Source: Candidatus Poribacteria bacterium (GTDB lineage Bacteria > Poribacteria > WGA-4E > WGA-3G). From it: a DNA stretch of 64,000 nucleotides. The DNA is taken from NCBI GenBank assembly GCA_022827225.1, contig JAJDTJ010000092.1, forward strand, positions 62,001 to 126,000, given 5' to 3'. Shown in pieces: positions 8,215 through 18,517 of the stretch; the first letter of the stretch is position 1, and each line of letters opens with the position of its first letter. The position numbers and the translations under genes are program-made. The notes under the pieces are model-generated. The model was not told the origin of the DNA. It saw only the letters and a list, made by a program, of their open reading frames with translations, and searched no databases.

Positions 8215-11200
8215 ATGAACCAGACACAAGCAAAACCGCCCTCACAAAAGCATACAGTCAACTTACCGCCTCGTATGAAGGCGGCACTTGAAAAGTACCA
8301 AAAACGCGTATGGATCATCAAACTTGCTGAAGGAACACTGGCGGCAATCTTCGGGCTTATGATCTCTTACCTCGTCGTGTTCGGATTAGACCGTATCTTT
8401 GATACGCCTACGTTTTTGCGAGTACTCATCCTAATCACTGGAATGGTCGGCATGGTTCTCTTTTTGCCGCTGAAATACTATAATTGGGTATGGAAACATC
8501 GGCAATTGGACGGAATCGCTCGATTGTTGCAGCATAGATTTCCACGTTTTGGTGATCACGTACTCGGTATTGTGGAGCTGGCATCTAATCGTTCCGATAG
8601 ATCGGCGAGTCGCGCTTTGATTGAGGCGGCTATGCGTCAGGTTGATGAAGAGACCACAAAACATAATCTCGCAGAGGCGGTTCCGAATCCGCGACACCGT
8701 CAATGGATTTATGCTGTGATTTTACCGCTGATATTGGTCGGCATCGGGGCCGCTGTGATTCCCGCAACGAGTCGAAACGCCCTCGCGCGATGGCTAACAC
8801 CGTGGCGCAATGTCGAGCGTTATACCTTCGCACAATTGGAAGGCGAGACAGACCGCCGCGTTGTAGCGTATGCGGAACCCTTTGATGTTCAAACGCGTCT
8901 GAAAGAAGGTTCGCCGTGGAAACCGGAGTCGGCAGAAGCACGGTACGCAGATCAGGAACCTGTGGTCGCAACGTTAAACGATAACACCTACCGTTTTGAA
9001 TTGCCACCGCAGACAAAGGATGGGAGCGTCGCACTTCGGGTCGGAGATGCCCGGCGTTCTATTCCAATAGAGCCGAAATTGCGACCCGCACTTACCGAGC
9101 TTATTGCCAAAGTCGAATTGCCTGCCTACCTGCAACGTCAAGAACCGGTGACGATAGATGTCCGCGGTGGAATCGTGAGCCTCGTGAAAGGGAGTGCTGC
9201 GACACTCGAAGCCACCATTACACGCGAACTCGCAGAAGCGACGTTGAACGATCTGCCACAACGTATTGAGGGGACGCGCGTGACGACTGAACCCATCACC
9301 GTGGATACAACCACTGAGGCACGCCTGACGTGGCAGGATCAATTTGGGCTCTCCGCAAGTGAGCCACAAGTGCTACGGTTTGAGGCGGTTAACGACGCAG
9401 CACCGACCATCGCAATAAACAAATTGAAGAACAATCAGGTCGTTATTACCGATGCCGTACTCACCTTCGAGATTCAGGCATCGGACGATTTTGGTGTCAA
9501 AAAAATCGGTTTGGCATGGGAGGGGATCCCGAATCCAGTCCACAACCCGGAACCCACCAACGGCGAGAAAACGGTATCAGCAGGCACACCGACTGCGGAT
9601 AGTTTGGCAGTCGCTGCGACATTTGCGCCTAAACGTGAAAATGTCCGCCCACAAAGTCTACGATTGCGGGCTTACGCGGAAGACTATCTACCCGATCGCG
9701 AGCGCGTCTATTCATCACCGCTTGTGCTCCATGTCCTAACACCAGCAGAACACTTCAAGTGGTTGGTCGGGCAGCTCCAGCTTTGGACAGAGGCTGCAAT
9801 GGATGTACACGACAAAGAGTTACAATTGCACCAAACCAACCGCGAACTGCGCGACCTATCACCAGAGGCACTTGACGATCCCGCACAACGCAAGAAAATC
9901 CAAGAGCAGGCTACCGCAGAACGCGCAAACGCTGCACGACTTGACAGCCTCATCGAAAGCGGCGTAGAACTCCTTAAAGAGGCAGCGAAGAACGAGGAGT
10001 TTGATGCAGAAAATCTTGAAGCCTGGGCGGAAATCCTTGAACAGTTGGAGGAGATCGCTGGACAGAGGATGCCGTCTGTCGCAGAACTCCTGTCTCGTGC
10101 TTCTGAGGCACCCGGATCACCCGCTCAACAGGAAGTCTCTGCAAGTGAGTCTACCGAGAACACGAACCCGCAGGAGAATCAACCAACGCAGGGACCCCAA
10201 TCGCCTACCAAAGGTGAGCCGAACGACTCGGAACAGGTAGAAAAGTACGGACCTGACAATAAAGTACCCCCTGAAGATTTAGACGAGATACCTGAAGACC
10301 CAAACACCCCCGGCGAAGGTGCCAGCGTCAATCGGAGCAAACAGCCAGACGGTAAACCGGGTTACGCGCCGGCTAATCCAACGCCTACCGTCAGTGATGT
10401 TGAATCCGGGTTCAATAAGAGTGAGGCAGCGGAAGGGCAGGCACCCCAGATGGTCGGAGGGCTCGGTATCCCAATGACGACGCTCATGGGGAGCGGCAGA
10501 GACGAGAAAGAGCAAGCAGACGAAGATGCAGCGGAAACACCTGGGGCAGAGGACCTCGTTTTGGAGGCGGTTGAAGAGCAACAGGAATTGCTTGATGCTT
10601 TCGCAAAATTGGCAGAGGAGATGGGAAGACTGCTCGTCAGCTTTGAAAACAGCACCTTCGTGAAACGCCTAAAATCCGCATCGCGACGGCAGATTGACAT
10701 CGCAGTAGACCTGAACGATCTCAACAGTTTCGGGCTTGAACGCAGGGCAACCGACAACCAGTCTGATCGGGAACGCTTAGCGGAACGAGAGACCAACGAA
10801 TCTGAAACCGTTTCTACGATTATCCAAGACATGGCAGCTTATACAGACCGGCGACCCACCCCGAATTACTTGCGTGTACTTGCCGAGATGCAGGACGCGC
10901 TCGTATCAAACCAGATGGAAGAGATCGCAAAAGCGGTTAACAACAATTTTGTTGGGCAGTCTACCATTGAGGCAGAATTCTGGGCGGATACACTTGACCG
11001 ATGGGCAGAGCAATTGGTAGATCCGCTACCCGAAGGACCACCCCCAGAAGGCGGATTGATGGAGCTACCGAACCTTCCGCCGGAGATTGTCCTTGAAGTC
11101 ATGCGTATCATTGATCGAGAAATCCAGCTGCGCGAAGAGACGCGCGAAGTTGAGCAGGCGAAGGAAGCACTCACCGCCGACGAATACAGCGAGCGCACCA

Positions 11201-11634
11201 TCGCATTGTATGATACACAGATTACACTTACTGAGGATACCCGTGAGGTCGCAGCCCAAATTAGCCTCCTACCTAACGCTCAGGCGCCTTTAATCCAGCG
11301 ACAACTCGCGAAGGTAACACTCGCTGCAGATGTTATGGAGGAGGTTGAGGATATCCTTGTAGAACCAAATACCGGTCCTGAAGCGATTGCCGCGATAACG
11401 GAGGTTATCGAAATCCTGCTCCAGACCAGACGGATGCCAAACACACCTATGGTAACGACAGCACCACCGCCAACGGCGTCTGCATTGATGCTCCTCGGAT
11501 TCGGGGACGACAGCGGCAGTGCCTTCATCGAAAACCGGGCACCCAGACAGGCGACCGGTAAAGCAGGGCGCATCTTGCCAGAGGAATTTCGTCAAGGGTT
11601 GGACGCTTATTTCAATACTTTAGAAGGAAGGTAG
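8215..11634 (+). CDS. DUF4175-like large membrane protein
   Basis: The 1139-residue protein has two adjacent helices near the N-terminus (about 37-57 and 65-83) and a third near 165-185. A predominantly extracytoplasmic or cytosolic body follows. It contains beta-rich segments, a long Glu/Gln-rich coiled-coil stretch (about 510-640), a Pro/Ser/Glu-rich disordered linker (about 640-760), and a second helical region to the end. Large proteins of this plan accompany BatA/VWA genes in Planctomycetes and are annotated DUF4175; I assign the family from layout and context. The function is unknown and probably structural, within the same membrane complex. The start ATG has AAGGAG 9 bp upstream. Confidence 0.65.
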   Translation: MNQTQAKPPSQKHTVNLPPRMKAALEKYQKRVWIIKLAEGTLAAIFGLMISYLVVFGLDRIFDTPTFLRVLILITGMVGMVLFLPLKYYNWVWKHRQLDGIARLLQHRFPRFGDHVLGIVELASNRSDRSASRALIEAAMRQVDEETTKHNLAEAVPNPRHRQWIYAVILPLILVGIGAAVIPATSRNALARWLTPWRNVERYTFAQLEGETDRRVVAYAEPFDVQTRLKEGSPWKPESAEARYADQEPVVATLNDNTYRFELPPQTKDGSVALRVGDARRSIPIEPKLRPALTELIAKVELPAYLQRQEPVTIDVRGGIVSLVKGSAATLEATITRELAEATLNDLPQRIEGTRVTTEPITVDTTTEARLTWQDQFGLSASEPQVLRFEAVNDAAPTIAINKLKNNQVVITDAVLTFEIQASDDFGVKKIGLAWEGIPNPVHNPEPTNGEKTVSAGTPTADSLAVAATFAPKRENVRPQSLRLRAYAEDYLPDRERVYSSPLVLHVLTPAEHFKWLVGQLQLWTEAAMDVHDKELQLHQTNRELRDLSPEALDDPAQRKKIQEQATAERANAARLDSLIESGVELLKEAAKNEEFDAENLEAWAEILEQLEEIAGQRMPSVAELLSRASEAPGSPAQQEVSASESTENTNPQENQPTQGPQSPTKGEPNDSEQVEKYGPDNKVPPEDLDEIPEDPNTPGEGASVNRSKQPDGKPGYAPANPTPTVSDVESGFNKSEAAEGQAPQMVGGLGIPMTTLMGSGRDEKEQADEDAAETPGAEDLVLEAVEEQQELLDAFAKLAEEMGRLLVSFENSTFVKRLKSASRRQIDIAVDLNDLNSFGLERRATDNQSDRERLAERETNESETVSTIIQDMAAYTDRRPTPNYLRVLAEMQDALVSNQMEEIAKAVNNNFVGQSTIEAEFWADTLDRWAEQLVDPLPEGPPPEGGLMELPNLPPEIVLEVMRIIDREIQLREETREVEQAKEALTADEYSERTIALYDTQITLTEDTREVAAQISLLPNAQAPLIQRQLAKVTLAADVMEEVEDILVEPNTGPEAIAAITEVIEILLQTRRMPNTPMVTTAPPPTASALMLLGFGDDSGSAFIENRAPRQATGKAGRILPEEFRQGLDAYFNTLEGR

Positions 11635-11653
11635 ACATCCTAACAGCGCTTGA

Positions 11654-11765
11654 TTAGGACTTACGCATAAAGGGTTATAAGTCGTAAGTTATAAGTGGTA
11701 GGTTAACAGGGTATTTTGTGGACACAATTTCTTTAACTTATAACTGTTAACTTATAACTACAAAG
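11654..11765. repeat. Half MITE end plus TTATAAC palindromic repeat
   Basis: A lone AGGACTTACGCA end matches the left terminus of the 121-bp element, without its partner end. It is followed by GTTATAAGTCGTAAGTTATAAG and, 60 bp later, the complementary TTAACTTATAACTGTTAAC series. Together they can pair over a long distance. The same TTATAAC motif recurs near 24.8, 54.7 and 55.1 kb. Confidence 0.6.
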
Positions 11766-11772
11766 GATTAAT

Positions 11773-12720
11773 ATGATAGAGGTAAACAGAGAGGCAATCC
11801 CGTTTGAGGTGTTCGCCAGTTTTAAGAGGATAGAGACAGGCAACCCGATTATCGCACTGCAGCCGCCGCTCTGGGCTGCAGCGACCCACGCGATTGTCGT
11901 TGAGGACACACTGCACTATATCTGGTGTGATCGGGAAATTGACCGGCGCTGGTGCATAAGGCACGCAACGGCACCGGTCAGTGACATCACGAATATCACT
12001 CAGGATACGCGCAACCCAGTTGTTGAGCCTTCAGCGGAAGGTTTTGATGATCAAGCCGTCGAGTACCCGTTTCCGTTCCTGAATCCTGCTGATGGGAAGT
12101 ATTACATGTATTATCGCGGCAAAGGGAAAACGACACCGGAACAGACAGGGTTGCTGGTGAGCGATGGCGACCTCGGCGAGTGGCGGCGTGTCCAGCGGAC
12201 TCCTGTCATTTCGGCGGATACCGAACACGAACGGCACGGATCAACGCACCCTTCGGTTGCAGTAGACGCGGATACGATTCATATTCTTTATACGGCGAAG
12301 GCAACAAAATCGTTCGGAGAGGGACTCACGATGTGTCATGCGACTGCACCGACGAGCGATCCGGCATCTATCACGAAGAATCCTGCCAACCCGGTTTTCA
12401 CAGGGAGCGGAGAAGCATGGGATAGCAAATCTGTTCGTGAAACCGAATTGTTTAAGGGACCGCAGTACTTCCATGTTATCTATGGCGGTTTCGATGGCGA
12501 AGTCTGGCGGATGGGACATGTACGAACTCGCGATTTTGAGACCTTTGAGCCGAACCCGGACAACCCTATATTTACAACCTCAGACGACCCTGAAGCGTTC
12601 GATTGCGACGGCGTGTTGACAGGGCAGATCCTCGAAATCGGTGGCACCTACGTCATGCTCTACGCAGGCAAGAAGGGACAGGAATGGCAAACAGGTCTCG
12701 CTACAATCCAGGAAGATTAG
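11773..12720 (+). CDS. Glycoside-hydrolase-like five-bladed propeller (GH43/GH130 type)
   Basis: The 315-residue protein has no signal peptide. It shows repeated blade signatures: NPIIAL, NPVVEPS, TPVISAD, NPVFTGS and NPIFTTS, spaced 50-60 residues apart, with aromatic-rich strands between. Such proteins act on glycans or glycosides, with acidic residues on several blades; candidates here are the D/E residues near 93-96 and in SDDPEAFDCDG. I cannot assign the catalytic set with confidence, so the protein may be a hydrolase, phosphorylase or a non-catalytic relative. The start ATG follows AAAGGATTAAT. Neighbouring repeats suggest it is transcribed separately from the DUF4175-like gene. Confidence 0.6.
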   Translation: MIEVNREAIPFEVFASFKRIETGNPIIALQPPLWAAATHAIVVEDTLHYIWCDREIDRRWCIRHATAPVSDITNITQDTRNPVVEPSAEGFDDQAVEYPFPFLNPADGKYYMYYRGKGKTTPEQTGLLVSDGDLGEWRRVQRTPVISADTEHERHGSTHPSVAVDADTIHILYTAKATKSFGEGLTMCHATAPTSDPASITKNPANPVFTGSGEAWDSKSVRETELFKGPQYFHVIYGGFDGEVWRMGHVRTRDFETFEPNPDNPIFTTSDDPEAFDCDGVLTGQILEIGGTYVMLYAGKKGQEWQTGLATIQED

Positions 12721-12829
12721 ATGTTGGGATGTTCAATAATTTACACCAAGTCCACATTGAAAGTTATGAACAAAATGTCCGTTCGATGCGAGAATGAGGA
12801 GAAAATAATCACACAGAGGCTTGGAACAG

Positions 12830-14485
12830 ATGACTCGTTTTATTTTTATGTTGATATTAGTCGCTTGTGTCAGTATATTTACTGATATTGGCTTTGCTCA
12901 GGACGACGTTATGAGCGGTGGGATCCTCCGCGGACAGATTACTGACGTAACGCTAAGGCAGAACCCTATTGAAGGCGTTGAGGTCAAGGTTGTTTCACAA
13001 AATGGTGGCAAGGAATGGACAACAAAGACGGATGTGGATGGCAATTACAAGCACGCTGGGCTTCCCGCTGGACGTTACCTGATTAGCATATCTAAGGATG
13101 GATACGACAGGAGCGTTGGGAAACCTGTTACCATTGTTGATGGTGGTGACCACTTCGTTCCACTCAAAATGGCACAAAAAGGCAATATTGAACCGTTCTT
13201 TGAAGTGCAAAAAAAAAGAAAGGACATTGCCATTAAACAGGAAATCAAACCACGAGTTGAATCCTTACTTCAGGGCATCGCCGAAAGTGTCGGCAGACGT
13301 TATGATTTGGACCCGGCAGCTGTCAACGCGCTTCGTTTGTCAATTCTGGAATCCGTTGAAATTGCACTAAAGCGAGATGGAAGTATATATGTCTTCGCAA
13401 AAGCAGTAGAGGGTGGTAGTGTAGGGTTGCTCAAAGTGTTATTGTCGCGTCTTGACTGTAAGATGTCGTTAGCTAAGTACTTGAGTGAGGCACAGCTTCA
13501 GGATTATGTAAACGCTGTCAAGGCACGCCTTCAGCAGGATCGACACGCATCTGCACGTCTAATAACAGGATTGCTCAGTCGGGAACTCAGTTTAACTGCC
13601 CTTCAGCATGAGAACGTTGAACAATTGCTAATCAACGCAGCAGAGAATGAATCTTTTCCAACCGCTATGAGCGTATTGGGTATGGATTCACAAGATGCCG
13701 TGAATCTCTTACATTTTGGGTTGAAGATTTCGATGGATGGGATATTGAGCCAGGCGCAATCCGAAGTTTGGCAAGTGTTAGTGAGGCGTGAAACAAATAA
13801 ATCAGAAGGTAAAGTTGAGACCTTCACCCAAGTCGATGACGATACTAAGATACTACTTCAAGAACGCCAGAAGCAGCTTGCTGAAGCCAAACTCGTAGCG
13901 CATACCGAACTTTTAGGAACGCTTAACGAGAATGCCACGCGCCGTTTAACAGTGGCTATCAAAGGGACAGTTCAGCAATACTTTGAAGCAAGAGAAGAAG
14001 ATGCTGAAACGATGTTTCGCAAAATTGAAGCCCTGTTTATGGAATTGGTTGAGTCTGGTGAAATGAAACGCGAGCATGCCGCTGAGAACCTTAATGATAT
14101 GCGTGCGGACTTATGGAATGAGAAAGGAGATATACGAAGGCAATTACCGTATGCTGATATTACAAGGCACCCCCTCTACCAACAGACGATTAAAGAGGTT
14201 CTCTCTGAATACGCTTTTGCGCAGTATATCGCACACCGAGAAAAAAAAGCGGGTTTGCTTAAACACGCTTCCACCGACGCAGTGATAGCGTGCCTCGACG
14301 CACAGATACTCTTAACCAATGCGCAGCGAGAGAAATTTAAATTAACAGTATCAAAATTGGCGTTTCCTCCATCAAGCAATAAACCCGCAATGGATCTGTT
14401 TTCTCAATTTAAACGCCGGGTAGATCGCACGGTCTTGAACCAGTGGCAATGGGGTGAATTTCAACGGTTGTCCAGCATATTTTAG
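12830..14485 (+). CDS. Exported protein with carboxypeptidase-regulatory-like domain (paralogue 1)
   Basis: The 551-residue protein begins with a signal peptide (MTRFIFMLILVACVSIF..., cleavage near FAQ-DD). A CarboxypepD_reg/CnaB-like beta domain follows (about 30-115: LRGQITD, VDGNYKHAGLPAGRYLI). The remaining 430 residues are helical and unlike any family I know. They contain two motifs of the type LT.-(D/Q)-R/Q-N-x-x-x-L and a repeated DVLSE-A-F-xQY segment. I chose the ATG rather than the in-frame TTG three codons earlier because the paralogue has the same GAACAG-ATG context. It is the first of three tandem related genes. The function is unknown; a periplasmic or surface location is likely. 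Confidence 0.75.
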   Translation: MTRFIFMLILVACVSIFTDIGFAQDDVMSGGILRGQITDVTLRQNPIEGVEVKVVSQNGGKEWTTKTDVDGNYKHAGLPAGRYLISISKDGYDRSVGKPVTIVDGGDHFVPLKMAQKGNIEPFFEVQKKRKDIAIKQEIKPRVESLLQGIAESVGRRYDLDPAAVNALRLSILESVEIALKRDGSIYVFAKAVEGGSVGLLKVLLSRLDCKMSLAKYLSEAQLQDYVNAVKARLQQDRHASARLITGLLSRELSLTALQHENVEQLLINAAENESFPTAMSVLGMDSQDAVNLLHFGLKISMDGILSQAQSEVWQVLVRRETNKSEGKVETFTQVDDDTKILLQERQKQLAEAKLVAHTELLGTLNENATRRLTVAIKGTVQQYFEAREEDAETMFRKIEALFMELVESGEMKREHAAENLNDMRADLWNEKGDIRRQLPYADITRHPLYQQTIKEVLSEYAFAQYIAHREKKAGLLKHASTDAVIACLDAQILLTNAQREKFKLTVSKLAFPPSSNKPAMDLFSQFKRRVDRTVLNQWQWGEFQRLSSIF

Positions 14486-14565
14486 GACTTACAGATTCCA
14501 TCTTAAAGTTTGTCTATCCCGTCGCGCAATTCATTGCCCTAAAAAATCGGAACGAGGTGTTTACG

Positions 14566-15660
14566 ATGCGACTCAGGAAAAAATTCTACTATATCTCCTT
14601 GCTAAGTGTAATCGCTTGTATCAGTATGTCCGTTGGTGTTGTCTTTGCACAGGATAACGCTTTAAACGGTGGAACCCTCCGCGGTCAGAGTGCGGACACA
14701 ACGAAGCTGCAGCACCAAGATCAACAGGCAGTCGCCCGATATATAGCGGCATGGATGGGCCAAGAACTCATCTTAACAGAAGATCAACGCAAAAATCTTG
14801 AGCAATCACTGCTTGACGCGACAGCAAATGAATCTTTTCTAGTATCAATGCGTCTATTTGAAATTGATATATTAATTGATATATTAGAGGCATTACATCT
14901 GATCAACGAGAAGTTAGAAATCTCTCTAGATGAACTATTGACCCAGGACCAGTTTTATCTTTTGCAGGGTATAGTGACCAAAAAAATGGAAATGGGGAAA
15001 GGTAACAAAGTCGTAGTGGAGTTTCAACTGAGGTCCTTCGCCATAGCTAAGTTAAGAGCACACGCTGACTTGTTAGGTCCACTCAATAAGGAGGCTTCTC
15101 GGCGTTTGTCAGCAATTGAAGGGGTTGTCGTTCAACAATACATTGACGCACAAAACACAGACCCTGAAGCAACATACCAAGAAACCGCAACAAAACTCAG
15201 GCAGGCGGTTGAGGCTGGTGAAATGACTGACGAACAGGTCGATGAGAGACTCGATGCCCTGATGAAGGAGTTATGGGACGAGAATGGCGTAATACGATGG
15301 CGCGAACCTAATGGTGATATTACAAGGAATCCACTTTTTCAAAAAACCATCAAAGATGTGCTTTCTGAAGAGGCGTTCGCACAATATACCGCGCACCAAG
15401 CCGAAAGGGACAAGTGGCATCAACAGGCTTTACGGGATGTAGCAGTGGCAAGCTTGGGGACGCCGCTGGTTTTAAATGATACGCAGCGAAAGCAGCTAAA
15501 AGCGATAGCAGCAGAACTAACCGTTGACCCGTTGAAAACAGATGCCTTAAGTATGTTCTACCAACTTCTTCAACGGACAGATCGCGAGATGTTGAGTCCT
15601 TGGCAACAAGAAAGGTTGACATCTATGCAGGCAGGTTTTGAACGTCAGTTCCGCAAGTGA
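14566..15660 (+). CDS. Exported paralogue lacking the regulatory-like domain (paralogue 2)
   Basis: The 364-residue protein has the same signal peptide type and the same mature start (FAQDNALNGGTLRGQS). It then jumps directly to the helical region that in its neighbours begins about 200 residues later. The beta domain and the first helical block are therefore missing by internal deletion, and the rest (LILTEDQRKNLEQ, KDVLSEEAFAQY) aligns well. The frame is intact, so the product may be functional. The ATG at 14566 has GAGG 8 bp upstream; a GTG three codons earlier is less likely. Role unknown. Confidence 0.75.
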   Translation: MRLRKKFYYISLLSVIACISMSVGVVFAQDNALNGGTLRGQSADTTKLQHQDQQAVARYIAAWMGQELILTEDQRKNLEQSLLDATANESFLVSMRLFEIDILIDILEALHLINEKLEISLDELLTQDQFYLLQGIVTKKMEMGKGNKVVVEFQLRSFAIAKLRAHADLLGPLNKEASRRLSAIEGVVVQQYIDAQNTDPEATYQETATKLRQAVEAGEMTDEQVDERLDALMKELWDENGVIRWREPNGDITRNPLFQKTIKDVLSEEAFAQYTAHQAERDKWHQQALRDVAVASLGTPLVLNDTQRKQLKAIAAELTVDPLKTDALSMFYQLLQRTDREMLSPWQQERLTSMQAGFERQFRK

Positions 15661-15691
15661 GTGGAGAGTAATCATAAGGAGATCAGAACAG

Positions 15692-17344
15692 ATGACACGT
15701 TTTAATTTTATATTAATATTGGTTATCTGTGTAGTTGTGTTTGATGGTCCCTCCTTTGCGCAGGACAACGCTGCGGATGGCGGCACACTCCGCGGCACGA
15801 TTACCGACACCACCGAAGCACGGAACCCAATTAAAGGTGTTACAGTCAAGATTGTTGCTCAAGATGGTACAGATTATAAAATAAAAACGGATGCCAACGG
15901 CGATTACAAATACACTGGACTGCCCGCAGGACGTTATCTTATCAATATTTACAAAGCTGGGTATCTTAAGCGGGTGGGTAAACCTGTTACAATCGTTAAC
16001 GGCGGGGACCATCTCGTCCGCCTCAAAATGGGCAAAAAGAGCGGTGCTAGCGCGGAAGTAGATGAGACTTTCCTCCAGCACATCAGTGAAAGTATCGGTA
16101 AGCGTTACAATTTGGACACACAGGTTGTAGATGCCCTGCATCAGTCAATTTCTAAGGCAGTTGAGACCGCGTGGGAAGACGAAAGTGAATTCGTCCGGTC
16201 AGGCGAGGAAAGCGGGACAGCACTCATTGAAGCATTGCTAACCCACCCCGACTGTAAGGCAGCATTCGCTAAATATCTCACGGAGACGGAATTACAGGAT
16301 TATCTCGATGTCAATAAGGCGCGGCGACAGCGAGATCGGTTAGCAGCAGCCCAAATCATGACAGCAGGACTCGACCAAGTGCTCAGTTTGACCACAGACC
16401 AACGCCAAAATGTTGTGCGGTTACTGGTTGATAGAATGAATAATCAACCACAACTGACCTCAGTGGACATACTGGGAGATGGAGGGCCACATTTACAATT
16501 ACATTATGCGATAGTGAGTGTGTTACGCCGTGAATTAAACGTATCTTTGGATGAGATATTGACCGAGACGCAGGCAAAAGTCTGGCAAGGTATGATCAAA
16601 AGAGAAAAAATAAAAAGAGTGGAGGGTGAAGTCGGTTTTGAGGTGCTGAAACCCAAAACTGAGGAGAAAAAAGAGAAAGAAGTTGACGATGAATATCATG
16701 TTACCACGTCGCAACTCTGGCAGCTCACTGAAGCCATACTAACTGCACATACTGAACTGTTAGGACCCCTTCACGAACACGCCTCGCACCGTTTAGCACT
16801 GGTCACCAAAGGCATAGTTCAACAACACTTTGAAACTCAATACGGGCTGCCAAGTGATAACTTTGAGACAATACTCAGGTTCGCGAAAACCTTAAGCGAA
16901 CTCATGGAAGCCTATCAGGCTGACAAAATAACCCGCGAGGAAGCATTGGGGAAACTCAATACTATCCGGGAAGAGTTATGGGACCAGAGAGACGCAAACA
17001 TAAGAAGTGGAGAAGCCGAGGTGTACGACATTACGGATCACCCGCTTTACCAACAAACCCTTAAAGATGTGCTTTCTGAAGAGGCGTTTATACAGTATAA
17101 CGAACACCAGATACAAAGAAAAACTTTTTGCCAACAGGCGCTACGTGATCTAATAGTAGTACTCGTGGATATTCAACTGCTCTTGGATGACACGCAACGG
17201 AAGCATTTTGAAGGAATAGCAGCACAGTTGACTGTTCCACCATTGACTGAAGCCGGATTCGCCATTATGCTTCTTGAACTTATTTTCTCTGTAGACCGCG
17301 AGATACTAAGTCCTTGGCAGCGCCGTGTAATGGAGAAACAATAA
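15692..17344 (+). CDS. Exported protein with carboxypeptidase-regulatory-like domain (paralogue 3)
   Basis: The 550-residue protein repeats the architecture of paralogue 1: signal peptide ending SFAQ-DN, CnaB-like domain (TLRGTITDTTEARNPIKGV, AGRYLINIYKAGYLKR), then the long helical region with LSLTTDQRQNVVRLL and LKDVLSEEAFIQY. A Lys/Glu-rich insert lies near 320-345. The start is the ATG behind ATAAGGAGATC. Its TAA overlaps the ATG of the next gene (TAATG), so the two are translationally coupled, which links the paralogue family to the toroid protein. Function unknown. Confidence 0.78.
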   Translation: MTRFNFILILVICVVVFDGPSFAQDNAADGGTLRGTITDTTEARNPIKGVTVKIVAQDGTDYKIKTDANGDYKYTGLPAGRYLINIYKAGYLKRVGKPVTIVNGGDHLVRLKMGKKSGASAEVDETFLQHISESIGKRYNLDTQVVDALHQSISKAVETAWEDESEFVRSGEESGTALIEALLTHPDCKAAFAKYLTETELQDYLDVNKARRQRDRLAAAQIMTAGLDQVLSLTTDQRQNVVRLLVDRMNNQPQLTSVDILGDGGPHLQLHYAIVSVLRRELNVSLDEILTETQAKVWQGMIKREKIKRVEGEVGFEVLKPKTEEKKEKEVDDEYHVTTSQLWQLTEAILTAHTELLGPLHEHASHRLALVTKGIVQQHFETQYGLPSDNFETILRFAKTLSELMEAYQADKITREEALGKLNTIREELWDQRDANIRSGEAEVYDITDHPLYQQTLKDVLSEEAFIQYNEHQIQRKTFCQQALRDLIVVLVDIQLLLDDTQRKHFEGIAAQLTVPPLTEAGFAIMLLELIFSVDREILSPWQRRVMEKQ

Positions 17345-18450
17345 TGAAGATATATGAAAATATTTTAGGTTTCCTCATGAATAAACACACACTCATTATC
17401 GGGTTTTCGAGTTTCCTGATGTTGCTCGGCACATTTTCGATGGAAATGGAAACCTATGCACAAGATCCCACGATACGATACGGCACGGGTGTCCCACCAG
17501 CTGTTAGAAGCATTAGCGACCGAGGCTTGCGGTATCTCGCGAGCACGCAACTCGAAGACGGCAGCTGGCCAGGTGGACAGAACGGCGCAGGCATCACAGG
17601 AATCTGTCTCATGGCGTTTATGGCGAGCGGCGAAGACCCAGATTTCGGTCCTTATGCCATAAACATCCGTAGAGCCTTACGCAATATGATCATGAATCAG
17701 AACGCTACAACCGGGTACATGACAGGGTTCGGACGTGGGTCAATGTACCATCACGGTTTCGCGACGTTAGCACTCTCCGAGGCGTACGGTGCCGTCAGCG
17801 AAGATCTCCTCTGGAAAGGGACTGATGTGCCTACCGAGCGACGACGCACCATCGGCAAAGCTTTGGAACTCGCTGTCGGGTGCGCCTTGACTGCACAAGA
17901 AAAGAACCCATGGGGCGCTTGGCGATACTCGCCACAATCCCAAGATGCCGATACGACCGTCGCTGGAACTGTATTGATGGGGATCCTCGGCGCACGGAAT
18001 GCAGGTATTGAGGTACCTAACGAAGCCGTTGACAAGGCGTTGAATTTTTTCCAAACCTGCACAATGCGCGGCGGCGGTGTCGCTTACCAACCTATGAGCA
18101 GCCACGGGGATGGTGTCACTCGAGCAGCGATTGGAACACTTGTTTACGCAATCGGTAAACGAAAGGACACCCCAGAATACAAAGCCGTTTCCGAATTTAT
18201 CAAGCGTCGGATGGATCAGAATACACGCAGCGGGTACGCCTTCTACAATCTGTACTATATGGCGCAGGCACTCTTCCAAAGCGATTTTGAGGCGTGGAAA
18301 GCTTGGAATCGACGCACCATTGAGCGACTCCAAGGGATGCAACAAGAAGACGGCAGCTTCACAAGCAGCTACGGCAGCGCCTACGGAACCGGAATGGCTA
18401 TTCTCACGCTGGCATTGAACTATCGTCTACTCCCTATCTATGAAAGGTAG
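17344..18450 (+). CDS. Exported prenyltransferase/squalene-oxidase-repeat (alpha/alpha toroid) protein
   Basis: The 368-residue protein has an N-terminal hydrophobic export signal (about 12-35, ending YAQ-DP). Several toroid repeats follow, of the type GLRYLASTQLEDGSWPG, TGICLMAFMASGED, and near the C-terminus MQQEDGSFTSSYGSAYGT-MAILTLAL. This fold is shared with terpene cyclases, prenyltransferases and complement-like proteins. The DDTA/DxDD catalytic motifs of cyclases are not visible, so it is probably a non-cyclase toroid, common in planctomycete BatA operons. The chosen ATG overlaps the preceding stop (TAATG) behind GGAG. An internal ATG at codon 12 would give a more compact signal peptide. 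Confidence 0.75.
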   Translation: MKIYENILGFLMNKHTLIIGFSSFLMLLGTFSMEMETYAQDPTIRYGTGVPPAVRSISDRGLRYLASTQLEDGSWPGGQNGAGITGICLMAFMASGEDPDFGPYAINIRRALRNMIMNQNATTGYMTGFGRGSMYHHGFATLALSEAYGAVSEDLLWKGTDVPTERRRTIGKALELAVGCALTAQEKNPWGAWRYSPQSQDADTTVAGTVLMGILGARNAGIEVPNEAVDKALNFFQTCTMRGGGVAYQPMSSHGDGVTRAAIGTLVYAIGKRKDTPEYKAVSEFIKRRMDQNTRSGYAFYNLYYMAQALFQSDFEAWKAWNRRTIERLQGMQQEDGSFTSSYGSAYGTGMAILTLALNYRLLPIYER

Positions 18451-18517
18451 ATGAAGGAGACATCCTGAATAAGAGACCCGCCGACGGTTTCCGACAGCCA
18501 CTAACAAGGAGCGAACG

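Noticed and set aside
17767..18345. 192-codon - strand frame
   Set aside because: Antisense shadow of the toroid gene; no start context and unlikely composition.
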